Assembly: GCF_963169125.1 (NCBI RefSeq)
Contig: NC_084799.1
Span: 68,006,143 to 68,070,142 of the forward strand
Length of the DNA: 64,000 nucleotides
From: Humulus lupulus
Lineage: Eukaryota > Streptophyta > Magnoliopsida > Rosales > Cannabaceae
Direction: 5' to 3'
Part shown: positions 52,240 through 63,222 of the stretch, in pieces
Layout of the letters: each line of letters opens with the position of its first letter
How positions within the stretch are numbered: position 1 is the stretch's first letter
Notes under the pieces: generated by a model
Seen by the model: only the letters and a program-made list of their open reading frames with translations
What the model was told of the DNA's origin: nothing
The model's database searches: none
Made by a program: the position numbers and the translations under genes

Positions 52240-55200
52240 TCATTACTCTCTAGCTCACGAACAAGAAGGTAAGCCGAGTCCTGATTGATAATGGGAGCTC
52301 GGTGAATATCCTCTACAAAGCCACTATAGAAAAGATGGGACTCGCGCTTTGCGATTTGAAAGCATGTGCAACAATGTTGTACGGTTTTTCAGGAGAAGGG
52401 ATTGCTTGTATGGGATCCATCAAACTCCCCGTAACCTTGGGAGACTATCTAGTCTCGGTAACCAAGATGATGGAGTTTGTCGTGGTGGACCTCCCATCAG
52501 CCTACAACGTACTGCTCGGGAGACCCGCCCTGATTGGGCTAGGGGCATTGTCGTCGGTTAGGCACTTGGCCATCAAACTCCTGACCTCTAGTGGCATTAG
52601 GATGTTGAAAGGAGACCAGCTCACAGGAAGGAAGTCCTATAACATTTCCATAAGAGGAAAAAGTCAGACAAGTGCGCAAGCTCTAGTGGTTATTCAAGAG
52701 CTAAATGGGTCGGTCTTCGAGATAGATGAAGAGATCGACCCTAGAATAGAAGAAAGGGCTGACCTCGAACCTTTAGAAGAGCTCGAGGAGGTTGGGCTCG
52801 ACGAAGTAGATGTTACAAAGGTGGTGAAGGTGGGTAAGAACCTTTCTGAAAGAGAAAAATAGCAATTAATTTGCTTCTTGAAAGAAAACCAGGATGTGTT
52901 TGCATGGTCACACTCGGACATGGTGGGAATCAGTCCGAATGTCATAAGCCACGCACTTAACATTGACAAAAGCTTCCCCCCGAAGCAACAAAAGCGAAGA
53001 CTCCTAGATGATGATAGAAAGAAGGCACTCAAGGAGGAGGTCGACAGGTTAAAGGCAAATCAATTCTTACGAGATACCTTTTATCTTGATTGGATTGCCA
53101 ATCCAGTGTTGGTCCCAAAACCCAACGAAAAATGATGAACCTGTATCGACTACTCAGACCTTAACAAGGCATGCCCTAAAGACTGTTTCCCCTTACCTCG
53201 AATAGATCAGCTCATAGATTCCCCTGCGGGTCATGGCATCATGTCATTCATGGATGCTTATTCTGGATATAAGTAGATCTCCATGCATCCACCAGATCAG
53301 GAACATACGAGCTTCGTAACCAATAAAGGGTTGTACTGCTATAATGTCATGCCTTTCGAGCTAAAAAATGTTGGGGCCACGTACCAAAGGCTCGTGAACA
53401 GGATGTTTGCCGAGCAAACTGGATATAACATGGAAGTTTATGTTGACGATATGTTAGTTAAATCGAAACATAACAATAACCATGTTGATGACCTCACAGA
53501 ATGATTTACTGTACTATGAAAGTATAACATGAAACTTAACCCACAAAAGTGCTCTTTCGGAGTGTCTTCAGGAAAGTTTCTTGGGTTTATAGTAAATGCA
53601 CGAGGAATAGAGGTCAATCCGGACAAGATTAAGGAGTTGATAGATACGCCTTCACCTTAGAAGCACAAGGATGTCCAGAGTTAGCTGGACGGATGGCGGC
53701 ATTGAGTAGGTTTATCTCGAAATCTACAGACTGTTGTCTTCATTTCTTCAACCTTTTGAGAGGGGGCAAAAAATTTGAGTGGTCAGAGGAGTGCGAGCTC
53801 ACATTTCAAAACCTTAAGAAGCACCTCGTCGAACCACCAATCTTGTCAAAACCTGTCACGGGAGAGGTTTTGTATTTATACCTCGCTACAACCGAGCATG
53901 TCATTAGCGCGGTGCTCGTCCGAGAAGCGAAAAAAGTACAATAGCCTGTGTACTATGTCAGCAAAAGGTTACTAGGGGCTGAATCAAGATACCCGTTAAT
54001 GGAAAAAATATCTCTTAGCCTAATACATTCATCTCGAAAGCTCCGACCCTACTTCCATGCACATTCTACTCATGTGTTGACTGACCAGCCACTACGACAA
54101 GTTTTGTCCAAATCAGAGGCATTCGGAAGATTGATAAAGTGGGCTGTCAAACTCGGACAATTCGAGATCACATATCACACGAGAACGACCATCAAGGGAT
54201 AGGCCCTGGTGGATTTCATTGTTGAGTGTACTGGAATTTTGAATGATGAAGTTGTAACCCCAGCCCGCGAGCTGTGGAAACTTTATGTCAACGGATCCTC
54301 CAATGAAAATGGATTGGGGCCAGGCATTATATTGGTACCCCAAGAGGAAATCGATTCCACTTAGCCTTAAGGTTTAACTTTGAGGCATCGAATAACGAGG
54401 TTGAATACGAAGCATTACTAGCAGCAAAGGCTATACACTGCTATAGTGACTCACAGCTGATGGTCAACCAAGTTTTGGGGGAATATTAGGCTCGGGGCAT
54501 AAGAATGGCCGCGTACCTAGAGAAAGCAAAAATTATGCTTGGACAGTTAGAGTTCTACACTATAGAGCAAGTCCCCCGAGAGCAAAATTCAAATGCAAAC
54601 GCGTTGGCCAGGCTCGCTACAACCAGCGAGGCCGATACATTGAACGTGGTCCTGGTAGAGTTTCTATCGACCCTGAGTATCAGCGAGCCTAACGAAGAGG
54701 ACGTATGCATGATCGATTCACAACCTACCTAGATGACCCTAATAATTGATTACCTCGAAAATAAAAGTCTCCCAGCAGAATGAAACGAGGCTCGGAAACT
54801 GATGTATCAGATCCCGAGGTACACTATTGTGGAAGGAAGGTTGTATTGAAGAGGGTATTCCATGACGTTACTCCGATGTGTAACTCCACCCGAGGCGAAG
54901 AAAATTTTGGAAGAAATTCATGAAAGATTTTGTGGAGATCACACTGGGGGGCATAGTCTATCCAAAAAGGTGATAAGACAAGGGTATTTCTGGCCCACAG
55001 TCAAGGCAGATGCGTTCGAGTATGTCAAACGATGTGATAAATGCCATCGATTTTCTTCAATTCCACGAGCTCCACCTACCGAGCTTACCATGTTGACCTC
55101 CCCATGGCCATTTATGGTGTTGGGAATCGACCTTATAGGCTCGTTACCAACTGGCAAAGGTGGAGTAAGGTACGCTGTGGTCGCGGTCGATTATTTCACG

Positions 55201-55949
55201 AAATGGTCTGAGGTTGAACCCCTGGCCACTATTACCTCGAAAAAAGTTTTAGACTTTGTGGTAAAAAATATCATCTGTCGATATGGCATGCTCAGAAAGA
55301 TAGTGTCGGACAACGGTACCCAGTTCGACAGTGATCTGTTTACCATTTCTGCGAAAAAAATGGAATAATAAAAAGCTTCTCCTCCGTCACCCATCTCCAA
55401 TCAAATGGCCAGGTCAAAGTAATCAACAAAACCCTAAAAAGCTCCATAAAGAAAAGGTTAGAAGAGGCTAAGGGAAGGTGGCCCGAAGAGTTACCTTAGG
55501 TTTTGTGGCCTTATCGAACCACAGTTTGAACTTCAACGGGGCATACTCCCTTCTCCCTAGCGTATGGGTGCGAGGCCATGTTGCCTATTGAAGTTGAAAT
55601 CCCTACAATACGGAGCCATGCGTACAATCAGGCCTAGAACTAATCCCAGCTCGAAGAAAGTCCAGACCTCATTGAAGAAAGACGAGATGAAGCTCAATTG
55701 AGAAATGTTGCATACCAGCAACGAGCTACTAGGTATTTCAATAAGAGGGTTCGAGATAGAAAATTCGGATTAGGAGACCTGGTACTAAGACGTGTATTTC
55801 TGGCTACACGAAACCCGTCTGTTGGGCTACTCGGACCTAACTGGGAAGGACCTTACTGGATCGAGTCTATCATCTGGCCCGGGGTGTATAAATTGGCGAG
55901 ATTGAATGGAGAGTTGGTACTGCGAGCTTGGAATGGTGAACATCTATGA
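52240..55949 (+). pseudogene. Tat pol, plus copy: protease, RT, two RNases H, integrase, degenerate
   Basis: Protease: LIDNGSSVNIL (about 52282-52315), with D-N-G-S in place of D-S-G. Reverse transcriptase (about 52980-53600): KKALKEEVDRLKANQFLRD, IANPVLVPKPN, SFMDAYSGY and the catalytic box MEVYVDDMLVKSK (about 53440). Ty3 RNase H region (about 53760-54200): FEWSEECELTFQNLKKHL, VYYVSKRLLGAESRYPLMEK. Archaeal-type RNase [16 protein letters not shown] (about 54270) to VPREQNSNANALARLATT (about 54600). Integrase: CHRFSSIP zinc-binding part (about 55045), IDLIGSLPTGKGGVRYAVVA (first Asp) and IVSDNGTQFDSDL (about 55300), then KRVRDRKFGLGDLVL near 55760. About a dozen stops and several frame changes. 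Confidence 0.87.
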
Positions 55950-56180
55950 CCTTATTATAAATAATGTAGGAAGGGTGTTTTGTTGTAACTAAGCTTGTTT
56001 ATTTTTCAGACTTTTGTTAATAAAACTTTAAACTTTGCTCAAAAGATATTTTCTTTACTAAATGTTGTATTTTTTGCAAACTCTCTTAATTCAATAACCT
56101 ATGGTCACACTCATAGGATATTAAGGGGGCATCAGTGGTATACAATCATACCATAAGTTTGAAAAACTAAATAACATAGA
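55950..56180 (+). other. Tat 3' untranslated region, first part
   Basis: Follows the integrase end. AT-rich, no ORF of note. Confidence 0.5.
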
Positions 56181-56545
56181 ATAAAAATGTCTAGATCATT
56201 AACCCGACATAAAAGTTTGAGGTATACATGTAAACTAATAAAAATGTCTGGATCATTAACCCGGAATAGAAGTTATAAGTGTATACGCGAGCTAAAGTTG
56301 TCTGGATATAACCAGATAGACGAGCTAAGATGGTCTGGACATAACCACGCTAAAAATTATAAGTGTATGGATTAATAACCAAACACGCGAGCTAAGATGG
56401 TCTGGACATAACCAGGCTAAAAATGATAAATGTATGGATTACAAACCAAACACGCGAGCTAAGATTGTCTGGACATAACCAAATTATAAAAATTATAAGT
56501 GTATGGATTACAAACCAGACACGAGCTAAATAAGTTTGGAACAAA
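56181..56545 (+). repeat. Degenerate tandem repeat after Tat pol, unit about 66 bp
   Basis: A unit containing CACGCGAGCTAAGATGGTCT, GGACATAACCA, AAAATTATAAGTGTATGGAT and ACAAACCA recurs with partial and full copies starting near 56187, 56240, 56285, 56322, 56384, 56453 and 56519. The three copies from 56322 are the most regular. Variable tandem repeats between pol and the 3' LTR are known from Tat/Ogre-type elements. Confidence 0.8.
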
Positions 56546-57130
56546 CCAACTAAAAATAATCAACAAAAAGTTGGTGTAAATAAACCAACTATGAATTAAG
56601 TCGATTCCGGGGCTGGAAAATTTTGCAAAAATAAGTTTCGACGTCACAACCTCGAGGACCTACTCAAGGATGAGAAAAAGTGACTAGAAAAGAAAAATAT
56701 AACTAAACTACTAAGATTGCACGCCATATAAGTAATTTCGAGTACATGGTAAAAGTAAGGTACGACCTTGACAATAACGAGGTTGGACACGGATATATGG
56801 AGTAAATTGTGCATGAATGCATCGAAACTCGAGCTTAAATCCAACAAATGTGTTTGTGCAAATAAACAAACATGAAAGCAAGCCTTTAGTACAACACGCT
56901 TGAAATGTTTCGACCCAGAAATGTAAAGCAAAAATATTAAAGCAAAAGTTGAATATAAAATTGAATGCATGAAGGTTTTCGAGCAAGAAAATCATGTGCA
57001 TAAAGATTAAAATTATTGTCTAAATAATAATGAAATAGCTCTAAAGCAAGCTATGTATTATCTTTGCCCCAAGGGCATATATATAAAATGAGTTACAAAA
57101 AATAATGGGACACAACCCATGATTCCACAC
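56546..57130. other. AT-rich spacer between the tandem repeat and the minus-strand ORF
   Basis: No gene seen. Weak GAGCTCG/CTCGAGC phrases of the Tat type occur, so this is probably still element sequence. Confidence 0.45.
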
Positions 57131-59888
57131 TTATGGAGCCGACACCTTCTCCCCAGCCGCTTCTGATGCTCCCGCAATCTCCTCGGCCTCGAGCCTGGTA
57201 TCTTCCTCATCAAGGCGAGTCTGCTGCCTATCGACAAACTCGGCCTCCAAGGTTTCTAGGAACCTTGTATCGAGCTTGAGGTTGTTAACCCAGATTCGAT
57301 ACATTTCCATATCAACGACATGATCCTTCTTAGCCTTGAACTCTTCCAGGTGGCGAGCCTTCTCACCTTCGATGATGTCGAAAGTGGCTGCCTTTTCTCC
57401 CTCCAGCTTGGCATTCAGCTCCTGAAGTTCCTTGATTCTGAAGTCCTTCTCCTTGATATCAGAGTCCTTGGCCTCCATCTTTAATTCAAGTTCAGATATC
57501 TTCAACGTCGCAACCTTGAGCTCGTTTGCGAGCTTTGACTGGAGGTTCTTCACCTCCTGAGCATAGGCCTGGCTCGCGTAAATGTCGTTGTTCAACTTGA
57601 AGTTAATTTGAGCAAACGTGGCAAAAGCCTATACACATAAACAAAAATGGGTTATTAAACATACATGATAAGTTCGAATAAGCAATGTTATAGAGTAAAA
57701 GGATTTATTGAGGTGAAGAGCTCGCTACCCTTGTCATAGAGGGTGTTGTCGCGGCAGGAGGTGAGGAACTGCCATTGAGGAGTGCCAAGGTTGCTGAGAC
57801 TTTGGCCAACTCGAGATAATATATCCGAGCCTAGACTGACTCCATGTGTTCCCGCAACATTATCGATCACATATTTGGGGATGTGGGTCAAGACCGTCAG
57901 CAGATGTTCTCGTGTGGGAACCTGTTTCCTTGGGGCCAGAGTAGTTTGTTGGGAAACCTAAACTTCAGAAGGAGGCGGGGGGTGTGAGACCTCGGCAGAT
58001 ACCCTGACCTCGGGGTCTGCAATAGCAACTTGGCTCAGGCCTTGGGAGTCCGGGGCTGGAGGAGTCACCTCGACTCTCTTTGGGATCTTCGAGGAGCGCC
58101 CTCCTTTCTACGATGCCCTCTGGCGCTTACTTGCTTTCGCCCCCATAGGACGGATCAGTACGTTGTCCAAGTCAAACTCCATGTCGCCTACAAACACAAT
58201 TTACACATTAGTGATAGAGTCTAAACTACAAAAAGAAGCAAGACTAAGGTCAAAAGAAACCTAATTGGTACTCTCTACCAAGCTTGTGCTCGGCGACCAA
58301 GAAATTCCCTTATCTTCAAAGGATGCTGGGGGAGTCCCTTCTCTATATGTAGAAGATAGCCTCGAAAGGTCTCTATAAACATTGGTCCCGTATTGAACGG
58401 TGACCCCATCCTAAACCTCATTTAAACTATACATGGTTTGGTACTGACCTAACCAACTATCGAACCTACGTACACTCTCATCTACCCAGGACCAAACGTA
58501 AAAGTTATCCCTAGGATCCGGAAATGGGATCAATGTGTTGGTCTTGTGCTTAAGCAAAGAAGGGGACCACATATTAGAGCTAAGTATTATTTTACCTCCG
58601 CCACCCGAGCTCAAGGCCTCGTCCTAGGCTTCATTTCTCGAGGCAGCCCGATCATGACGGCGAGCCACAGAGGGACGGACCCGTGAGCTCGAAGACCTTT
58701 GTCTTGGGGGAAGTCTCTCAGTGGGAAGTGGCATGTGCTCCCACTTGAAGTACTTGTGGTAGGTGGAGTCTTCTATAGACTAGTGTTGCTCCAAGAGGCC
58801 ATAGGCTCGGAGCCGCTCTTCATGAAGAAGATAAGATAAAGAATGTCGACCATAGGGCAATTGGAGCAAAGTTTCCTTATGTTCCACCATCAACTTTGAG
58901 GGGGTGGGACGGTGATAGTTGGCTGGGGAGATGGTTACATGTTATTATTCCAAGCCTAATCATTAAACGAAAAGGAAAGAGATAAGTGTGAGTACTTACA
59001 GATGCGTTGGAATGAATAGAATCTAGAAGGAGCGAGGCCATCCGTCCAAAAGAACGCGAGCTTGAAGTTCGGGGGATGGTTTGGTATATCCTCGAAAAGT
59101 TTCTTCTCCTTCCGATAGCTCGACAAATAGTAGAAGCCATCCCCTCCCCGAGCTCGAGAGGGGTTGCTTTTGAGACAGAAGAGATACAAAATCTCTTGGG
59201 GTGAAGGTTCTTTCCACTTCAGCTCGTGGTATAGGGACTTGAGGGCGGAAAGAACCCTATATGAGTTGGTATGGAGTTGGAAGGGAGTGCGCCCCAAAAA
59301 GTCCAGAATATCCTTAAAATAGGATTTCAGGGGTAGCAGAGCCCCTGCCCTCATGTGCTCGCGACTTCAGGCCGCGAGCTTAATCTTGCTGTCGGGATTG
59401 CCATCTCCCGGGGCGAAGCAGATCTGCTCATTCAGAGTCGCAAGTTGGCACATCAGTGCGCCAGAAAGTTTCAGGCCGTGGCAAGCTAATATCTCAAAAA
59501 TTTGGCACGTTGAGGTGACTGAGCTCCAGTAATGCTCAGCCTCGAAAAAACCCTCTTGCAGGGTGGGAATGGATGCAGCTCGAGAAGTGGAAGGATGGTT
59601 TGAAGGGTCTTCCATCAGCGAAAAGGAAAGTGCACCAGGCTTGTAGGCAACGGTGACTTTGAGTTTGGGATCGAGTGGGATAGGTCTGACCTCGGGGTCT
59701 ATATCTGGATAAATCGCGACCCGAAGTATCTTCCTTTTTCCTTCCTCGACCTCGTTAATCTGACGTCGAAAATGATCTCGGATGTCCTCTTGTTCGCACC
59801 TCTCATGGTGCTCACGTATTAAGCGCTGGTTCCAAGTGAAGGGAGACTCCGGACTGGGAGTTGATGGAGAGTAAGGAATTGCAAGCAC
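57131..59888 (-). pseudogene. Additional ORF of a Tat element (putative gypsy-type transposon domain), degenerate
   Basis: Read leftwards from 59888 (MLAIPYSPSTPSPESPFTWN). The first block has IYPDIDPEVRPIPLDPKL and HGLKLSGALMCQL, then a single TGA/TAA-type stop near 59366, and continues in the same frame with LPLKSYFKDILDFLGRTPFQ, NSYRVLSALKSLYHELKW and FYYLSSYRKEKKLF, matching what I know of the putative gypsy-type transposon family. Later come a Pro/Ser-rich linker (about 58150-57960), THIPKYVIDNVAGTHGVSLG (about 57890) and a long coiled coil rich in Glu/Lys (57595-57131) ending EKVSAP. Introns or decay separate the blocks. Plant Tat elements are known to carry such extra ORFs, often antisense between pol and the 3' LTR. 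It is antisense to the plus copy and sense to the minus copy; ownership is unclear. Confidence 0.68.
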
Positions 59889-60009
59889 TGACCCTCACCG
59901 ATTCTCAGAGTTCTGCGACATCTAACAAGAAAGAAAAGGGTGAGGGCCAGGCATGCAAGAACAAGATCACGGAGTAAACTCAATCGAGACTGATGCCTCT
60001 AAAGGATAA
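59889..60009. other. Junction between the additional ORF and the minus Tat copy
   Basis: Short stretch with no feature. The integrase homology of the minus copy breaks off just to its right, near 60055, and no LTR sequence is recognisable here. Confidence 0.4.
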
Positions 60010-60054
60010 ATCGAATTAAAAGTGGAGCCCCGAACTATTGTAAAGTTTGGGCTT

Positions 60055-60803
60055 CGAACAACGTACTTTACTCCACCTTTTCCTATTGGTAGCGAGCCTA
60101 TAATGTTGATTCCCCACACCGCAAATGGCCATGGGGAGGTCAACATGGTAAGCTCGTTAGGTGGAGCTCGGTCCATTTCAGCGACCACCTTTGCCTCGGT
60201 CCATTTCGTGAAATAATCGACCGCGACCACAACGTACTTTACTCCACCTTTGCCTGTTGGTAGCGAGCCTATAGGGTCGATTCCCCATACCGAAAATGGC
60301 CATAGGGAGGTCAACATGGTAAGCTTGGTAGGTGGAGCTCATGGAATTGAAGCAAATCGCTGGCATTTATCACATCTTTTGACATATTCGAACGTGTCTG
60401 CTTTGACTGTGGGCCTAAAATACCCCTGTCTTATCATCTTTTTGGATAGACTATGCCCCCCAGTGTGATCTCCACAAAATCCTTCATGAATTTCTTCCAA
60501 AATTTTCTTCATTTCGGGTGGAGTTACACATCGGAGTAATGGCATAGAATACCCTCCTCGATACAACCTTCCTTCCACAATAGTGTATCTCGGGATCTGA
60601 TACATCAGTTTTCGAGCCTCGTTCTGTTCTGTTGGGAGACTTCCGGTTTCGAGGTAATCTACTATTGGGGTCATCCAGGTAGGTTGAGAATCGATCATGC
60701 ATACGTCCTCTTCGTCAGGCTCGCTGATACTCGGGGTCGATAGAAACTCTACCAGGACCACGTTCAATGTATCGACCTCACTGGTTATAGCGAGCCTGGC
60801 CAA
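60055..60803 (-). pseudogene. Tat integrase fragment, minus copy, with internal duplication
   Basis: From 60803 leftwards: PSISEPDEEDVCMID, the linker to LMYQIPRYTIVEGRLYRGGY, then EIHEGFCGDHTGGHS and YVKRCDKCQRFASIP (zinc-binding part). After a frame change come MLTSLWPFSVWGIDPIGSLP and VVVAVDYFTKWTEAK with the first catalytic Asp. The segment from MLTS restarts 171 bases later as MLTSPWPFAVWGINIIGSLP and then stops matching at about 60055. The second Asp and Glu are missing, so the core is lost. Confidence 0.82.
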
Positions 60804-61676
60804 TGCGTCTACATTCTGAATTTTGTTCTCGAGGAACTTGCTCTATAGTGTAGAATTCAAACTGTCCGAGCGCAACCTTTGCTTTTTCTAGGTATGCAGC
60901 CATTTTTATGCTACAAGCTTGGTATTCCCTTAAAACTTGGTTGACCACCAGCAATGAGTCACTATAGCAGTGTATAGCCTTTGCTTTGAGTTCCTTGGCT
61001 ATTTGAAGTCTTGCTAGTAAGGCTTCGTATTCAGGCTCGTTATTTGATGCTTCAAAGTTAAACCTTAAAGTGAAGTGGAATCGATTTCCTGCTGGGGTGA
61101 TCAATATAATGCCTGCCCCGATACATTTTCGTTGGAGGATTCGTCGACATAAAGTTTCCACAGTTCGTGGGCTGGGGTTACAACTTCATCATTAGACACT
61201 CCAATACACTCGACAATGAAATCCGCCAGGGCCTGTCCTCTGATGGTCATTCTTGGGTGGTATGTGATCTCGAATTTTCCGAGTTCAACAACCCACTTTA
61301 ACAATCTTCTGGATGCCTCTGGTTTGGACAAAACTTGTCGTAGTGGCTGGTCAGTTAGCACATGAATGGGGTGTGCTTGGAAATAAGGTCGAAGCTTTTG
61401 AGATGAGTGTATCAGGCTGAGAGACAGTTTTTCCATTAACGGGTATCTCGATTCTGCCCCCAGGAACCTTTTGCTGATGTAGTATACTGGTTTCTGTACC
61501 TTCTTCTCTTCTGGGACGAGCACCGCACTAATGGCATGTTCGGTTGTGATGAGGTATAAATACAAGACTTCTCCCGTGATAGGTTTCGACAAGATTGGTG
61601 GTTTGGTGAGGTGCTTCTTTAGGTTTTGGAATGCAAGCTCGCACTCCTCTGACCACTCGAATTTTTTGCCCCCTCT
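60778..61676 (-). pseudogene. Tat RNase H regions, minus copy
   Basis: Ty3-type RNase H connection (61592 leftwards): GEVLYLYLITTEHAISAVLV, VYYISKRFLGAESRYPLMEK and HPIHVLTDQPLRQVLSKPEA. It is followed by the archaeal-type domain: ELWKLYVDESSNEN (usual D-G-S here D-E-S), then after a frame change GAGIILITPAGNRFHFTLRF, NNEPEYEALLARLQIAKEL and IHCYSDSLLVVNQV, ending FYTIEQVPREQNS. One frame change near 61110 and one near 60800 interrupt it. Confidence 0.83.
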
Positions 61677-62573
61677 TTAAAGGTTGAAAAAAGGAAGACA
61701 ACAGTCTGTAGATTTTGAGATAAACCTACTTAGTGCCACCATACGTCTAGTTAAGCTCTGGACATCCATATGCTTTCGAGGAGAGGGCATATTTATCAAC
61801 GCCTTAATATTGTCCGGATTAACCTCTATTCCTCGTGCATTTACTATAAATCCCAAAAACTTTCCTGAAGACACTTCGAAAGAGCACTTTTGTGGGTTAA
61901 GTTTCATGTTATACTTTCGTAGTACAGTAAAGCATTCTGCAAGATCATCCACATGGTTACTGTTATGTTGGAACTTGACCAGCATGTCGTCAACATAAAC
62001 TTCCATGTTATTTCCTATCTGCTCGGAAAACATCTTGTTCACTAGTCTTTGGTACGTGGCTCCAACGTTTTTGAGTCCGAAAGGCATGACATTGTAGCAG
62101 TACAACCCTTTATCAGTTACAAAGCTCGTATGTTCTTGGTCCAGTGCGTGCATGGAAATCTGGTTATATCCAGAATAAGCATCCATGAATGACATGATGC
62201 CATGACCTGCAGTGGCATCTACGAGATGATCTATCCGAGGTAAGGGGAAACAATCTTTAGAGCATGCCTTGTTAAGATCTGGGTAGTCGATACAGGTTTG
62301 CCATTTGCCGTTGGGCTTTGGAACCAACAATGGATTGGCAATCCAATCAGGATAAAAGGCATCTCGTATGAATCGATTTGTCTTTAACCTGTCGACCTCC
62401 TCTTTGAGAGCCTTCTTTCTATCATCGTCCATGAGTCATCACTTTTGTTGCTTCGGGAGGAAGCTTTTGTCAATGTTAAGTGCGTGGCTTATGACATTCG
62501 GAATAATTCCCACAAAGTCCGAGTGTGACCATGCGAATACATCCTGGTTTTCTTTTAAGAAGCTAATTAATTG
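61677..62573 (-). pseudogene. Tat reverse transcriptase, minus copy, nearly intact
   Basis: A single open frame from 62432 to 61677 (251 residues) covers the reverse transcriptase: DRKKALKEEVDRLKTNRFIR, IANPLLVPKPNGKWQTCIDY, DCFPLPRIDHLVDATAGHGI, SFMDAYSGYNQI, VMPFGLKNVGATYQRLVNKM and the intact catalytic box MEVYVDDMLVK. It ends with VQSLTRRMVALSRFI. Immediately upstream a TGA near 62434 and a frame break link it to protease. Compared with the plus copy, positions that are TAG there are CAG here, for example YNQI. Confidence 0.88.
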
Positions 62574-63222
62574 CTATCTCGCTTCTTTAGAAAGATTCTT
62601 ACCCACTTTCATTACTTTCATGGTATCTACTTCGTCGAGCTTGACCTCCTCGAGTTCTTCTAGAGGCTCGAGGTCAGCTCTTTCTTCTATTCTGGGGTCG
62701 ATCTCTTCATCTATCTCGAAGACTGAACAATCCTTTTCCTGAATAACTACAAGTGCTTGTGCACTTGTTTGATTTTTTCCCTTTATGGAGATGTTGTAGC
62801 ACTCCCTTCCCGTGAGCTGGTCCCCTTTCAACGTCCCGATGCCACTAAAAGTCGAGAACTTGATGGCCAAGTGCCTAACAGATGACACTGCCCCCAGCCC
62901 AATCAGGGCGGGTCTACCAAGCAGTACATTGTAGGCTGATGGGAGGTCTACCACGACAAACTCCATCATCTTGGTTACTGAGACCGGATAGTCTCCCAAG
63001 GTCACGGGGAGTTCAATGGATCCCATACAGGAAATCCCTTCTCCTGAAAAACCGTACAATGTTGTTGCACATGCGAAGCGTGAGTCCCATCTTTTCTAGG
63101 GTGGCCTTATAAAGGATGTTCCCCAAGCTCCCGTTATCAATAAGGACTTGGCGTACCCTCTTGTTCGCGAGTTGGAGAGTTATGACCAGGGGGTCGTTAT
63201 GGGGAAACTGGACGTGTGACAC
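62574..63222 (-). pseudogene. Tat protease and linker, minus copy
   Basis: [20 protein letters not shown] leads into [20 protein letters not shown] with the D-N-G catalytic triad (about 63145). After a frame change near 63055 come [20 protein letters not shown] and PSAYNVLLGRPALIGLGAVS. An acidic linker EERADLEPLEELEEVKLDEV ends at a stop at 62574. Confidence 0.82.

Larger units (their letters stand above)
48813..55949 (+). mobile_element. Tat-lineage Ty3 retrotransposon, plus copy (5' LTR to end of pol)
   Basis: A 5' LTR (TGTTACACCC ... GTCAACA), decayed gag, protease, reverse transcriptase, Ty3 RNase H, a second archaeal-type RNase H and integrase follow in order. Two RNase H domains are typical of the Tat lineage. 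No matching 3' LTR was found in the window. The 3' UTR probably extends to at least 57.1 kb and perhaps includes the minus-strand ORF to 59.9 kb. Confidence 0.85.
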
